A stretch of DNA of 64,000 nt from Gnetum montanum (GCA_015680685.1 MNCI01009017.1:1056539-1120538); one strand, 5' to 3'. Positions 60,001 through 64,000 are shown, numbered from the stretch's first letter. Notes: a model not told the origin generated them from the sequence alone. Numbers and translations are program-made.

Positions 60001-60535
60001 CAAGGCCATGGTAGGAGTGAGGCCCTGGCTCGAGGCCTGCGGCAGTGAGTGAGGCAAAGCAGTCCATTGCGCCTGCGGCATCTCCCTCTGCTGCACATTT
60101 CATAAGCATTTCCATGATTCTGTTTCTCAAATTGCCCTCCGCTCCTTTCCTTACCTTGGCCTTATTCGCCATTGACACTGGCACTGCAATTGACAAACCA
60201 ACACCAGCAGAAGCTACTCCCTTTTCCTTCTTCTTCAAATTATTCAATTTCTTTTCACGCCTCTTTGTCAACGCAGCTGCTGCTGCTTCTTCTGCTTCTT
60301 CCTTTCCATTCTGAAGCTCAGCCCTTGCCCTTGCTCTTGAATTACTTGATAATAACAAAACAGTAACGCTGCTGCTGCTGCAGTTGCTTTCTCTTAATCT
60401 TCTTCCTCTTATTCTCCTGCTACTGCTACTGCTAATACTAACGCTGCGGCGCTTTTGGCTTTCTGCAACTGCTCTGCATTGAAGGCAACACCACCGCGGG
60501 ATTGACTTCAATTCCATTTGCATTTGCATTTGCAT
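11978..60535 (-). CDS. PTAC3: pTAC3-like plastid PPR protein gene, exons 1-6 (3' end off window)
   Basis: Six exons join in frame: 59963-60535, 59236-59407, 58835-59049, 48839-48899, 30224-30296 and 11978-12055, 1172 nt or about 390 codons. Every intron is GT-AG and the exit phases (0,1,0,1,2,2) match the next exon. The protein has a Ser/Arg-rich N-terminus suited to a plastid transit peptide, then PPR-like helical pairs. Recalled family similarity points to plant pTAC3, a SAP-domain protein of the plastid-encoded RNA polymerase complex. Matching stretches include 'EPGPHSYHGLVVAHTLSG', 'GRMATTFHYNCLLSLQ', 'YMKPDTESYNW' and 'VQPNARTYA'. The rest of the protein, including any SAP domain, would lie left of base 1. 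Introns are about 0.56, 0.19, 9.9, 18.5, 18.2 and >11.9 kb. The exon chain is strong; the pTAC3 name is from memory and slightly less sure. Confidence 0.85.
12056..12929. other. Intron 5 start, no gene
   Basis: AT-rich sequence with a run of related 'atgaatttgtggtg / atcaatttgtggtg' units around 12300-12375. No coding motifs. Confidence 0.5.
12930..13098 (+). mobile_element. SINE, tRNA-derived head (copy 1, no RTE tail)
   Basis: Shares order and sequence with 46358-46575: 'ttctaaagttgcaagaccta', the box-B-like 'gatttgagctt', '...ccacttggtgg..', then 'aagcctttgggtgat'. The terminal GAT-rich tail is missing, so the copy is 3'-truncated or diverged. Confidence 0.6.
13100..13580 (-). repeat. Probable gypsy 3' LTR with 36-bp triplication
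   Basis: It lies directly after the end of the minus-strand gypsy pol and starts TGATGTGG on the minus strand near 13578. A TATA-like 'tttatataatgc' lies within. Three near-identical 36-bp units sit at 13439-13474, 13475-13510 and 13511-13546. No matching 5' LTR was identified, so LTR status is inferred. Confidence 0.4.
13581..15940 (-). mobile_element. Ty3/gypsy retrotransposon pol remnant
   Basis: Minus-strand fragments in order: RNase H-like 'LYTNHQPVQFIHQ' and 'VADALSHCNF' (15.9-15.5 kb), a linker near 15.35 kb, an integrase zinc-finger end 'IRRFIKSYCVCQ', 'PWTDISMDFV', then 'QTDKQIEVVNHSLENLPK' and 'TPFHVLYGRHS' (14.3-14.1 kb). It is heavily broken. About 14700-15290 looks like a later insertion between linker and integrase. 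Confidence 0.75.
14700..15290. other. Candidate insertion splitting the gypsy remnant
   Basis: AT-rich, with no retroviral motif in any frame, placed between two adjacent gypsy domains. It contains AATAAAG (14889) and might be a solo LTR, but no clean termini or target duplication were found. Confidence 0.3.
16080..16345 (+). mobile_element. LINE 3' tail fragment
   Basis: A pyrimidine-rich 3' region ('tcctgcccccctcccccag') ends 'ctaacccctttttcaggaaaaaa', like the tails of LINEs C, D, G and H. No coding part was recognised. No target duplication was confirmed. Confidence 0.4.
16346..17513. other. Intronic sequence, no gene
   Basis: AT-rich. Near 17040-17110, 'agtggattgagatgttgtg' occurs twice. 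Short open frames show no motifs. Confidence 0.4.
17522..18409. mobile_element. Non-autonomous hAT transposon
   Basis: Flanked by a perfect 8-bp target duplication TTGTTGCA (17514-17521 and 18410-18417), the hAT hallmark. The termini are inverted: CAATGATTAAAAAGT at the left and CAGTGATTAAAAAGT at the right (minus strand), with subterminal 'gaaaaagtcag' motifs also inverted. The 888-bp interior is AT-rich and has no transposase. Confidence 0.88.
18418..19532. other. Intronic sequence, no gene
   Basis: AT-rich, short open frames only. Nothing recognised. Confidence 0.45.
19998..20540 (+). pseudogene. LINE B ORF1
   Basis: 'RLLFVFQSKADKERVLLG' and 'YAYFCVWRSL' are typical of DUF4283-type ORF1 proteins in plant LINEs. 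A zinc knuckle 'CAIYGKGHLTMEC' has Tyr in place of the second Cys. Stops and a frame change near 20220 break it. LINE D has a close homologue with an intact knuckle. Confidence 0.7.
21087..21735 (+). pseudogene. LINE B endonuclease (APE type)
   Basis: Begins 'MKILSWNCNKQG', the usual start of the plant LINE endonuclease. It continues through 'IIGDFNQC' (catalytic Asp-Asn region), 'GCMYTWRNHHQGN' and 'RLASDH' (catalytic SDH). At least four in-frame stops, mostly TAG, make it dead. Confidence 0.8.
22190..23600 (+). pseudogene. LINE B reverse transcriptase
   Basis: Shows 'RASRPNGLPVDLFQEF', 'SRIFLIPKVPEPSELSQFRP', 'NQTVFMKGRYI', 'KLDIRKAYDT', and 'EHYMDETM', where the YxDD box has become YMDE. 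It ends in 'HNFIWLGGKGGSKLHLVK'. A 29-bp duplication near 23710-23772 and several frameshifts are present. Confidence 0.8.
23838..24195 (+). pseudogene. LINE B zf-RVT region
   Basis: 'RLPKKLKVFLWLMNHGTLP', 'LCSRPSKTAHHFVYQC' (zinc ligands) and 'VLWVVWKARN'. This is the same module as in LINE A but followed directly by the 3' tail. Confidence 0.7.
25095..25545 (+). pseudogene. LINE C extension ('FLKCL') domain
   Basis: 'ELWELLTKVGCDVVLSLLS', 'KGKIILLIAKDLRNVV' and, after a shift, 'FLMQLGKASKVNGVHFVFLK' parallel LINE A's 'GLVEQYGWNNVLL', 'TKVIITESSIARCLG' and 'IHFSFLKCLKL'. Unknown function. Confidence 0.55.
26308..26480 (+). pseudogene. LINE C J-domain-like segment with intact HPD
   Basis: 'KPKCPY' and 'VMGIK' in one frame, then 'FVKKKVMLLHPDKQNHLPLE' and 'ECKRKAKELKHL' in the next. 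This is the only copy here that retains HPD, the loop needed to stimulate Hsp70 ATPase in known J proteins. It is preceded by a broken coiled coil (about 25650-26290). Confidence 0.65.
26911..28549. other. Intronic sequence, no gene
   Basis: AT-rich. A 20-bp tandem duplication AGCCATTACCTGCTAGAAGT lies at about 27923-27963. Retroelement-like fragments may be present but none can be named. Confidence 0.4.
28550..29255 (+). mobile_element. LINE H, 3' fragment with J-like segment
   Basis: 5'-truncated copy holding only the J-like region and 3' end. 'GKCPYAIM' and, one frame away, 'YNYNTSWIGLHCVDISREL' then 'EEAFKEFQQATAFVDTERHQ' match LINEs A and D. It ends 'cccaaacttttatcaaaaaaaa'. The HPD position is lost. 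The 5' boundary is approximate. Confidence 0.65.
29461..29610 (-). mobile_element. SINE (copy 2, minus strand)
   Basis: On the minus strand 'ttctcaagttgtaagacttg' and the box-B-like 'GGTTCAAGCCT' match the 46.4-kb SINE, followed by 'gtgggtgatgatactt'. The open frame covering it (29461-29745) is an artefact of the SINE. Confidence 0.65.
30224..30296 (-). CDS. PTAC3: pTAC3-like exon 5 (73-nt micro-exon)
   Basis: Acceptor TTTATTGTAG|AATATA and donor GACAG|GTAATT. With the G carried from exon 4 it codes 'EYMKPDTESYNWIFEALVRD' and then SSQD plus AG. The PDTESYNW core is the most diagnostic stretch for the pTAC3-like family. It lies 18.5 kb from exon 4 and 184 bp from the edge of the 700-bp inverted repeat. 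Confidence 0.87.
30481..32144. repeat. Inverted repeat, two 700-bp arms
   Basis: 30481-31180 reappears reverse-complemented at 31445-32144 with no differences in the stretches compared. Single Ns sit at 31181 and 32145, exactly at the arm edges. The 264-bp centre would continue the left arm's LINE reading frame if flipped. Best explained as a misoriented overlapping contig. Confidence 0.85.
31075..31180 (+). pseudogene. LINE RT fragment in inverted repeat
   Basis: 'QQAKFLGVFLKLDIVKAYD' followed by 'MVRWSALQDIMLKKG' is the RT block with the catalytic Asp, closest to LINE D's 'VQSAKFLGIVIKLDIAKAYD'. The frame continues on the minus strand of 31182-31444 ('GFANKFVQLCLHM', 'RGLKEGDPLAT'). Confidence 0.7.
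32146..33140. other. Intronic sequence, no gene
   Basis: AT-rich. A minus-strand frame at 32150-32371 has no recognised motif. Nothing else seen. Confidence 0.4.
33515..33989. repeat. Inverted repeat, 174-bp arms bounded by Ns
   Basis: 33515-33688 is the reverse complement of 33816-33989. Ns at 33689 and 33990 mark one side of each arm, the same layout as the 700-bp case. Flipping 33690-33989 restores a continuous LINE sequence. Confidence 0.85.
34185..34430 (+). pseudogene. LINE G J-domain-like segment
   Basis: One uninterrupted frame: 'HYIELGVNYRSSNKKIKLML', then 'KQQLTLFHPNK' (HPN for HPD), 'SSKEILRKHAELQRLNEIFS' and 'FVKLEAYRVI'. It has the helix I to helix III layout of a J domain and is the longest open version here. 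Confidence 0.7.
35300..35530 (-). pseudogene. LINE D J-domain-like segment
   Basis: A single frame with one TAG: 'GKCPYMVVGVSRNVSW', 'AGLRRFIRTISSKLHLNKA' (HLN in place of HPD), 'YKEFEEAVAFVLSEHHRNIL'. 'YMVVGVSRNVS' is close to the classic J-domain start YxVLGVxxxAS, which is the clearest link to DnaJ here. Confidence 0.75.
36200..37100 (-). pseudogene. LINE D zf-RVT and extension domain
   Basis: 'VMGVTPTYEPYC' then 'VGWDDLLLLLVDDLDLLDN' align with LINE A's 'TMGVMPTYEPDC' and 'YGWNNVLLQLVGDPALLDD'. These are followed by 'FCGARIHLMEAVVVEYLGV', 'LVDRFFIQFGNV' and 'LLGVYFVFLYCLQL'. This contiguity places the domain as a C-terminal extension of ORF2. Confidence 0.65.
37600..39900 (-). pseudogene. 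LINE D endonuclease and reverse transcriptase
   Basis: The endonuclease part has 'IPSRIDRV' near 39.17 kb. The RT has 'IQQAGFVKGRYIQDQILLLQ', 'IKLDIAKAYDTVH' and a complete 'SHYIDDTIL' box (YIDD, near 37780), so this copy keeps the catalytic pair lost in A and B. Frameshifts and stops elsewhere make it dead. Confidence 0.75.
40079..40130 (+). other. G-rich tract with N
   Basis: Runs of 5-9 G separated by short spacers could form G-quadruplexes on the plus strand. An N at 40088 marks uncertain length. Confidence 0.5.
40100..41251 (-). pseudogene. LINE D ORF1
   Basis: N-terminal Gly/Ser-rich part, then a DUF4283-like region ('ITGFLREFIMFDKFTALKE', 'FCIWRSLSI', 'PSREEMLSVEYENVL') homologous to LINE B ORF1, and an intact CCHC knuckle 'CEICGKGNHAMNDC' (about 40222-40263). 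Stops are present. A G-rich run with an N at 40088 follows. Confidence 0.7.
41595..43380 (+). mobile_element. RTE-clade LINE, 5'-truncated
   Basis: RT blocks of plant RTE type: 'NEKTTRPVTIPIEAWKALGD', 'WKQSIVVPIYKNKGDVQNCA', 'QFGFMPKRSTIG', 'MIFIDLEKAYD', 'LYQGTTLSPCLF', a YxDD-like 'LFVDDIVLVD', later 'LRWFGHV'. The 3' end 'acccattttgttgaaacaagactaggatgat' fragment is the RTE terminal motif, read here in blocks under 20 bases. A 139/118-bp tandem duplication opens the element (41595-41851). Many stops. Confidence 0.82.
43381..44439. other. Retroelement-like debris, unassigned
   Basis: Minus-strand frames at 43268-43760 and low-complexity T/G-rich sequence at 43990-44130. No motif supports a name. 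Confidence 0.3.
44440..45175 (+). repeat. T-rich dispersed repeat, copy 2
   Basis: Same block order as 410-1010 but on the opposite strand: long 'cattttctct' runs, 'catgggggagcggcacaaag' and 'tgataatgtttcac'. Short hydrophobic open frames over it are compositional artefacts. Confidence 0.6.
45190..45640 (+). repeat. Two-copy tandem repeat, about 225 bp
   Basis: Units at about 45192-45405 and 45418-45638 share 'ccaaaggcctacac', 'aacttgaggaatct', 'aaggtccatcca', 'aaggccaccaatct' and 'accaagagagaagc' in the same order. The units are diverged, so the duplication is old. They may derive from a retroelement coding region. Confidence 0.7.
45641..46350. other. Intronic sequence, no gene
   Basis: 'cctagtg' phrases recur near 46180-46240. 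The sequence looks LTR-like (CATATAAATA near 46283) but no partner was found. Confidence 0.3.
46358..46575 (+). mobile_element. SINE with RTE-type tail (best copy)
   Basis: A tRNA-like head with box-B-like GGTTTGAGCCT (46412-46422), a unique body, and a 3' end 'attttgttgggacaaggcta' plus (GAT)n, matching the RTE LINE end at 43335-43375. GGTGAAG on both sides may be a short target duplication. Known plant SINEs borrow LINE 3' ends for mobilisation. Confidence 0.75.
46806..46997. repeat. 96-bp tandem duplication
   Basis: 46806-46901 and 46902-46997 are nearly identical, differing at a few positions ('ttatttatta/ttatatatta', 'caataa/caatga'). This indicates a recent local duplication. Confidence 0.85.
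46998..47890. other. Intronic sequence, no gene
   Basis: Three variants of 'ccataaggggttgtgacatg / cctacaagtaattgtaatg / ccacaagggattgcaacg' spaced about 60 bp apart at 47090-47230. Otherwise AT-rich. Confidence 0.4.
47895..48310 (+). pseudogene. Non-LTR RT fragment
   Basis: 'GPNGFLVDFYRKYWNVV' resembles the 'GPDGF..FY..W' block of LINE RTs and is followed by hydrophobic blocks to 'IQSGMCRI'. It is more diverged than the other LINEs here. It lies 530 bp from exon 4. Fragmentary. Confidence 0.45.
48839..48899 (-). CDS. PTAC3: pTAC3-like exon 4 (61-nt micro-exon)
   Basis: Acceptor TTGTATGTAG|GCGAAA and donor GGTGAAG|GTATAG. It codes 20 residues, 'AKSGTPEIAISTFEDMYYGE', plus one base that joins exon 5. 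It is too small to appear as an open reading frame of note. It was found by its splice signals and its continuity with exons 3 and 5. Confidence 0.85.
49186..49620 (+). repeat. Recurrent 'AAGAGGCCAACTACC' motif
   Basis: Copies start near 49188, 49488 and 49603 (the last shortened to AAGAGGCCAACTAC), with a fourth at 30470 in intron 4. The first and fourth share about 30 bp including 'ttataattttgg'. The 30.5-kb copy forms TTGGCC-AAGA-GGCCAA. Identity unknown. Confidence 0.6.
49252..49390 (+). mobile_element. Short tRNA-derived SINE with 18-bp target duplication
   Basis: 139 bp flanked by the exact repeat CATGGTAAAATAATTTTA (49234-49251 and 49391-49408). The head has an A-box-like 'cctaatggtatggg' and a box B 'GGTTCGATTAT'. 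It ends without poly(A). It differs from the RTE-tailed SINE. The perfect duplication implies a fairly young insertion. Confidence 0.85.
49640..51480. other. Intron 3 sequence, no gene
   Basis: AT-rich, short frames only. Nothing recognised. Confidence 0.45.
51487..51535 (-). mobile_element. RTE/SINE 3' tail fragment
   Basis: On the minus strand 'agttgggataaggttagg' followed by GATGATGATGGTGATGATGAT is the terminal motif shared by the RTE element and the 46.4-kb SINE. No body was recognised upstream of it. Confidence 0.55.
52200..52813 (-). mobile_element. Solo LTR of the Ty1/copia family
   Basis: 614 bp, starting TGTTAGAAAAATGAAG on the minus strand and ending ATAACA. Flanked by the 5-bp target duplication ATTGT (52195-52199 and 52814-52818). 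It matches the LTRs of the complete element in reverse orientation. Recombination between two LTRs of a former full copy is the usual origin. Confidence 0.9.
52841..53411 (+). repeat. 5' LTR
   Basis: 571 bp, TGTTGG...ATAACA. A TATA-like CATAAATAG lies near 52959. It is shorter than the 3' LTR by 83 bp because of duplications in the latter. Confidence 0.93.
53414..53425 (+). promoter_or_regulatory. Primer-binding site
   Basis: TGGTATCAAAGC, two bases after the LTR, matches initiator-Met tRNA complement (TGGTATCAGAGC) with one change. Usual for plant copia elements. Confidence 0.85.
53439..54175 (+). pseudogene. Copia gag
   Basis: Starts 'MERLQTTERLVGRNWNVWSI', with 'DPHDLWQTLKNRFDK' typical of copia gag. 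Stops TGA at 53568 and TAG near 53740, and a frameshift near 53870. The zinc knuckle 'CWYCKKKGHLKKDF' has Phe where the last Cys should be. A TAG at 54173 ends the open part. Confidence 0.88.
54176..57430 (+). pseudogene. Copia pol (protease, integrase, RT, RNase H)
   Basis: One frame from 54176 to 57430 broken by stops at 55961 and 55973 (TAG), 56393 (TAG) and 56706 (TAA). Protease 'SLIDSGASFHI' (54305). Integrase HHCC 'WHRRLGHIG...CKDC', then the DDE residues in 'YSDVCGPM', 'QTDNGGEY' and 'QENGVAERCNKTLLDRARTM' (each shown in part). RT 'KLVVKGYAQKPGIDF', 'QLDIKIAFLHGYL', 'LLYVDDMLIA'. RNase H 'STTESKYVALTEA', 'DSLSAIHLAKN' and 'KHIDVRFHFIRE'. The open 563-codon stretch 54272-55963 is protease-integrase. 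Only point defects separate it from an open pol. Confidence 0.94.
57468..57483 (+). promoter_or_regulatory. Polypurine tract
   Basis: A purine run AAGGGGGAG just before the 3' LTR, the expected plus-strand primer site. Confidence 0.85.
57484..58137 (+). repeat. 3' LTR with internal duplications
   Basis: 654 bp. Relative to the 5' LTR it has a roughly 63-bp tandem duplication around 57617-57680 ('gtgttttatcccacatg' block repeated) and a short 'cagatct' duplication before the end. The remaining sequence differs at scattered sites, so the insertion is not very recent. Confidence 0.9.
58143..58834. other. Intron 3 proximal part
   Basis: AT-rich; no repeats or genes recognised between the copia element and exon 3. 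Confidence 0.5.
58835..59049 (-). CDS. PTAC3: pTAC3-like exon 3
   Basis: 215 nt, acceptor CCAATGCAG|AAGAAC and donor TTACAG|GTACAG. It codes 'ELFKSGYHKQANEVFLKGAK' then 'APDKLYDFLIEENCKLGDH' and ends 'TTFHYNCLLSLQ', two further PPR-like units. Intron 2 is only 186 bp, while the downstream intron 3 is 9.9 kb and holds the copia element. Confidence 0.9.
59236..59407 (-). CDS. PTAC3: pTAC3-like exon 2
   Basis: 172 nt, entered in phase 0 after TTGCTGCAG and left in phase 1 at GTTG|GTAGGT. It codes for a PPR-like helix-turn-helix unit beginning 'IQSLRKEIASGLVPLEETF' and ending 'ISKAWVVLV'. The single leftover G joins AA of exon 3 to give Glu. Intron 1 (59408-59962) is about 555 bp. Confidence 0.9.
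59963..60535 (-). CDS. PTAC3: pTAC3-like exon 1 (transit peptide and first repeats)
   Basis: 191 codons. Four in-frame ATGs alternate with CAA (M-Q-M-Q-M-Q-M) in a hexanucleotide repeat, so the exact start is ambiguous; the first is at 60535. Residues 1-75 are rich in Ser and Arg with few acidic residues, as in chloroplast transit peptides. A Glu/Ala/Lys-rich linker follows, then 'LRNRIMEMLMKCAAEGDAAGAMDCF', cited here only as the start of a helical PPR-type pair, and 'EPGPHSYHGLVVAHTLSG'. The donor is GCC|GTATGT at 59963/59962. Read-through past the donor gives only a Ser/Phe-rich tail, which supports the splice site. The G-box promoter lies directly upstream. Confidence 0.87.
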
Positions 60536-60550
60536 TTGCGTTTGCGTTGG
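60514..60550 (-). repeat. Hexanucleotide repeat over the start codon
   Basis: ATGCAA/ACGCAA units run across the translation start of exon 1 and supply four in-frame ATGs. Gain or loss of a unit would keep the frame and only change the number of Met-Gln pairs. Confidence 0.85.
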
Positions 60551-60724
60551 GAAACCACATCGACATGCAAGAGAGGAGCAGCAGTTCCTTTTCTGTGGTT
60601 TGTTTTGTGTTTATCCTGCGATCTCTCTCACTGCGGCAGCTGCTGCTCCCGCTGTGTCTCTCTCTCTCTTTCTTGTTTTGTTTTGTTTTTGTTTTGTGCG
60701 TGCGCTTGAGGCCCCTGTAGCGAA

Positions 60725-60810
60725 AATTGAAATATAGCAAGCAAGCCACGTAGCGTATGTGTCTGCCTGGCTATGCATGTATAAAGCCCCCTCCCCCTCA
60801 CGTGGAGTTG
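60725..60810 (-). promoter_or_regulatory. Candidate promoter of the pTAC3-like gene
   Basis: Upstream of exon 1 on the minus strand are a palindromic G-box CACGTG (60799-60804), a second ACGT core CTACGTGG (60746-60753) and a TATA-like CTATATTT (60730-60737). The expected leader (about 60540-60700) has a GA-rich run. G-boxes commonly mediate light control of plastid genes by bZIP/bHLH factors (known biology); use here is inferred. Confidence 0.5.
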
Positions 60811-61936
60811 AGAAATACAGACATTATTAATGCCTTGCCAACGTGATGCTACCATGACATTGTCAACCCGTGCAGACGTCTCATGCCTTTTAATGCATAT
60901 AAGATTAAAGGTTGGTATATCTACAAAAATGTTTGAATGCAAGGAAATCAAGATATTGTATTAAACAAGTAAAATGTTTCATGCCAAAATAACAAAAGGA
61001 ATAGTAAACATATCAACGCTTAAATTGTAGCAAGAGCTTTGTAATGGCACTATTACAGCAAGAGCTTTGTTTGGCACCACCCTTAGTCCAAAATTAGCCA
61101 GATGACTTAAAGTGGACTTAAGATGGACTATGCCTCAACATTCACAATACTTGCATGCATAGCATAAGCACACCTCGCCTATTAGTCTATGGTTTAGGAG
61201 CATATCGAGTACACCATATGAAATCATATAAGAGACATGACTAGCACAACATGCACAAGCATGACTACAACAAGCACACGCAACCACAACAGACATTGTT
61301 CACCTGTAAAAGCTAATACATGTTCCTACTCTAATATATCTGGCCCTAAGCCCTAGTCTTGAAGAGAAGAGCGGTGGCCCAAGCATCAAAGTGGAAGCTC
61401 CTTCACAAGCCTACATATCCTTGTGACAAAGTACACAAAAGAATCAAGGCCAATGTAGTTCTTTGGTGATAGTTGTGGTAACATGGAATTATATCTCCAC
61501 ACTCCTCCAACCCCTATTCCAGAGGGAAACAACCTATGATCTACCAAGGCAACTTTTCCTACACTCTTCTCTACTTGAAAGAAGCAATGTCCTCGAAGCT
61601 TAAGTCTTTATCCATACACCTCTTTGAACATGAAGAGCACACTCGATATCAAGAGTATTGAACAACTCCAACCCCATTTGACAACTGTAGATAAGAAGGT
61701 TCAACAGCTAGGGTAATCCACTGTAAAGCACATATGTTGAACTCAACTTGACATCCAACCGAGACTTAGAGATGTTCATGCAACCCAAGTTAAGGAAGAA
61801 AAGGCATGTCCTTTTTCATGCAAATTATACCAACCTTTCTACCTAGAGTGAAACTCAATTCACATGCAAATCTTTCCCTACACTTGCAATGATATAGAGG
61901 TGTAGTCTTTCAGAAGCATTCATTCCTTTATGTCAA
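60811..61936. other. Upstream flank of the host gene
   Basis: A 14-bp repeat AGCAAGAGCTTTGT at about 61030 and 61056. Otherwise no gene recognised. Confidence 0.4.
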
Positions 61937-62198
61937 TCCTATGCTTCCTACTTGAAGACACATTCACAATCCTATGTTTCTTGCTCGAAGCCATAGTCAC
62001 AATCTTGTGCTTCCTACTCGAAGACATAGTCCAATCCTATGCTTCCTACTTGAAGATGTAGTTACATTCCTACACTTCTTGCTCGAAGATGTAGTCAAAA
62101 TCTTATGCTTCCAATTTGAACACACAGCCTAATCCTACACTTCGTACTCAAAAATGTGGTCAAAACCCTACACTCCCTTCTTGAAGTCATAGTCAAGA
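61937..62198. repeat. 33-bp minisatellite, 8 units
   Basis: Eight units of 32-33 bp, consensus like 'tcctatgcttcctacttgaa' plus a 13-base 'gacatagtcacaa' end, start at 61937, 61970, 62003, 62035, 62068, 62101, 62133 and 62166. On the minus strand a 33-bp unit equals 11 codons (Ser-Ser-Ser-Arg/Lys-Lys-His-Arg-Ile). The units are diverged, so it is old. Confidence 0.85.
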
Positions 62199-62420
62199 AC
62201 ATATATCACAATCTAGAGTTAACATTAAGAACATGTGCTCTGCCAACTCTTCTCCACCGCTTACTCACACATGCATCATTTTTTTATCTACCCTAAATCA
62301 ATTCATGAAGGAAGTGGTCATACCAAGCCAACCACATTTTGATCCTCTTGGCACTCCTTGCCCTATGTGGATACTAGATCCTCCACCTTGTGCTAAGGTG
62401 GTTAGGCCCTCATGAACCTA

Positions 62421-63850
62421 CTAAAAGGAGTTCAAAAGTCTCATATCTTGTTCTCCATCATCATCATTAAAGATCATCAATGGATCATGAGGCTGATACT
62501 CAATTACGTTCAACTTATGATTCTTGTCTAATTTATTACTACCACTTTTGATTTGAAGATTTTGAGAACATTTTTGATCATATTGCCCTCCATCACAAAT
62601 GTAGCATTTTAAGCCTGAATGCCTCAAAGGACATTGAGAGAACCTTAAAAAATATGGTTGTTTATTCCACGACTCCTATTATTCTGGGAAAGCTTAATGC
62701 TTTCCATGCCCCTAGGATGAGTTTTGTTTACTTGGAGCTACCTCAACATAAGAGCCTCTGAATCCACCCAAACTTATCTATCCATCCCCTCTCCAATATT
62801 TATTACTCTATTTCTAACTCTCAAGTAGCTACTCCACTACACCTTTATCCTTCTTTCCCTCCTTGTAATTAAACAAGTGGCAACAAATTTAACAACTTTC
62901 CTGAATCTTGTGATTTTGTGAGTTTTGAGCTCACATTGGATCCAAGGTTTGCAGCCATTGAGAAACAATTTGTACTTCTTATCCTCATCAATTTTTAGGA
63001 TTTGTATGATATTTTGGTATTTCCAAATATACTTCTCCAGATCTTCTATGTGCTAGATCTCCTTTAGCTTTGCCAGGCTTTGTCAATAGAATTACCTAGA
63101 TGAAAGTTCTCAATCAAAGCCTCCTTAAATTGGTTCCATGTTTTGATGGATGTGTTTATCTCAACCTTTTCTTCTTGAAAGATGCCAAGCCATCAAGTTT
63201 TTGTTATTCCACCCAAGAATTAGATAGCAATGTAGGCTTGTCTTTTGGTGACATATTCATACATTTCTATGAACTCTTATGTTTTAAATAGAAATGTATC
63301 TATCATAGTATCATCCTTGTTGCCATCATAGATTTTTGATTTCTTTGCTTGGAACTTGGAAACTGATCAACTTAACTTCGATGCTAATGCCCTTGCTTAT
63401 AAAATCAACTGATCTTTCACAACCCTAATATCATCATCTAATTTCTTTTTTAAAGCCTTAATCTTATTTTGTTGGCTTTTGTATAAAGCTAAGTTTCTAG
63501 CAACAATCACAACTCCTTATTTTCATCTCAAAGCTCTTGGTTAGCAAGCTAGAGGTCATCAACAACATCTCCAAGTCACTCCACCTGATTCCTCAACAAA
63601 AAGTTTTAAGTTAGAATAAGTTTGTGTTTTGTGCTAGAATCCAACTGTGGAAGGAAAGAAGCTTCCATTGGATCCACTAACTCTTGGATCATATGAGGTT
63701 TCTCAGTTGTGGGTAAACTATGCATGATGATGCTCCACAATTCTTGTATCTTTTTAGGGGACTCATCAATATTCCTCTCACTAGTCATTTCAACATTAGC
63801 ATTTTTATGTACATCCTTGTACACATTCATATCATCGTGCACTTTCTCAT
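62421..63850 (-). pseudogene. Ty3/gypsy gag remnant
   Basis: Minus-strand frames give 'KYKLFLNGCKPWIQCEL', the core of gypsy gag (FLxGLKPWxxxEL), then a knuckle-like 'CYICDGGQYDQKC' with Tyr for His and shortened spacing. An upstream frame (63606-63842) may be the N-terminal part. Stops and shifts throughout. No pol was found, so it is a fragment. Confidence 0.65.
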
Positions 63851-64000
63851 GTACATGACTACCCTAACTACCATCTCCAATTGGTCCATTATGAGGATTG
63901 GGACTAGGAGTTAGATTGTAAATATTTTGGCTCCCTCTGCTCTTCTTTGTGTATTGTATGGTGGTACAAGAGTCATGAACAGTGAATCACGATTACAAAC

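Noticed and set aside
60438-60749. Minus-strand frame with Asn-Ala repeats as a protein
   Set aside because: Alternate frame of the hexanucleotide repeat and leader of exon 1.

Overview
The window looks like nuclear DNA from a plant with very long, transposon-filled introns, most likely a gymnosperm (inference). The supporting signs are an AT-rich background, plant-type LINEs, Ty1/copia and Ty3/gypsy elements, a hAT element, SINEs and an old endogenous caulimovirid. Exons of one plastid-type gene are spread over almost 50 kb. I see no bacterial genes, CRISPR arrays or real RNA genes.

Host gene. One gene on the minus strand organises the window. Its promoter and exon 1 lie near 60.8-60.0 kb. 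Exons 2 and 3 are at 59.4-58.8 kb, exon 4 at 48.9 kb, exon 5 at 30.3 kb and exon 6 at 12.0 kb. The 3' part lies beyond the left edge. All splice sites are GT-AG and the six exons join in one consistent reading frame of about 390 codons. The encoded protein resembles pTAC3, a plastid PPR/SAP protein of the chloroplast transcription machinery. Introns 4 and 5 are each about 18 kb, and most of what else is in the window is what fills them.

Intron contents, left to right. Intron 6 (<11.98 kb) holds T-rich and AT-rich repeats, a tiny LINE tail, a decayed endogenous caulimovirid (4.6-8.6 kb) with an unidentified GC-rich insert, and LINE A. Intron 5 (12.06-30.22 kb) holds a SINE, a minus-strand Ty3/gypsy remnant, an 888-bp hAT element, complete LINE B, 5'-truncated LINE C, LINE H and a second SINE. 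Intron 4 (30.30-48.84 kb) holds an N-bounded 700-bp inverted repeat, LINE G, near-complete minus-strand LINE D, an RTE-type LINE, further repeats and a SINE with an RTE tail. Intron 3 (48.90-58.83 kb) holds a second SINE type with an 18-bp target duplication, an inverted solo LTR, and a complete but dead Ty1/copia element of the same family. Upstream of the gene are a 33-bp minisatellite and a Ty3/gypsy gag remnant.

Most unusual signal. Five LINE copies (A, C, D, G, H) carry extra coding sequence downstream of the reverse transcriptase and its C-terminal zinc finger: an unrecognised domain, a Glu/Arg/Gln-rich coiled coil, and a region that reads as a DnaJ-type J domain (CPYxVxGV ... LHPDK). 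LINE B, complete by its 12-bp target duplication, lacks this extension. I do not know of a described J-domain-bearing LINE.

Two inverted repeats are each bounded by single Ns and are more likely contig-orientation errors than real palindromes.
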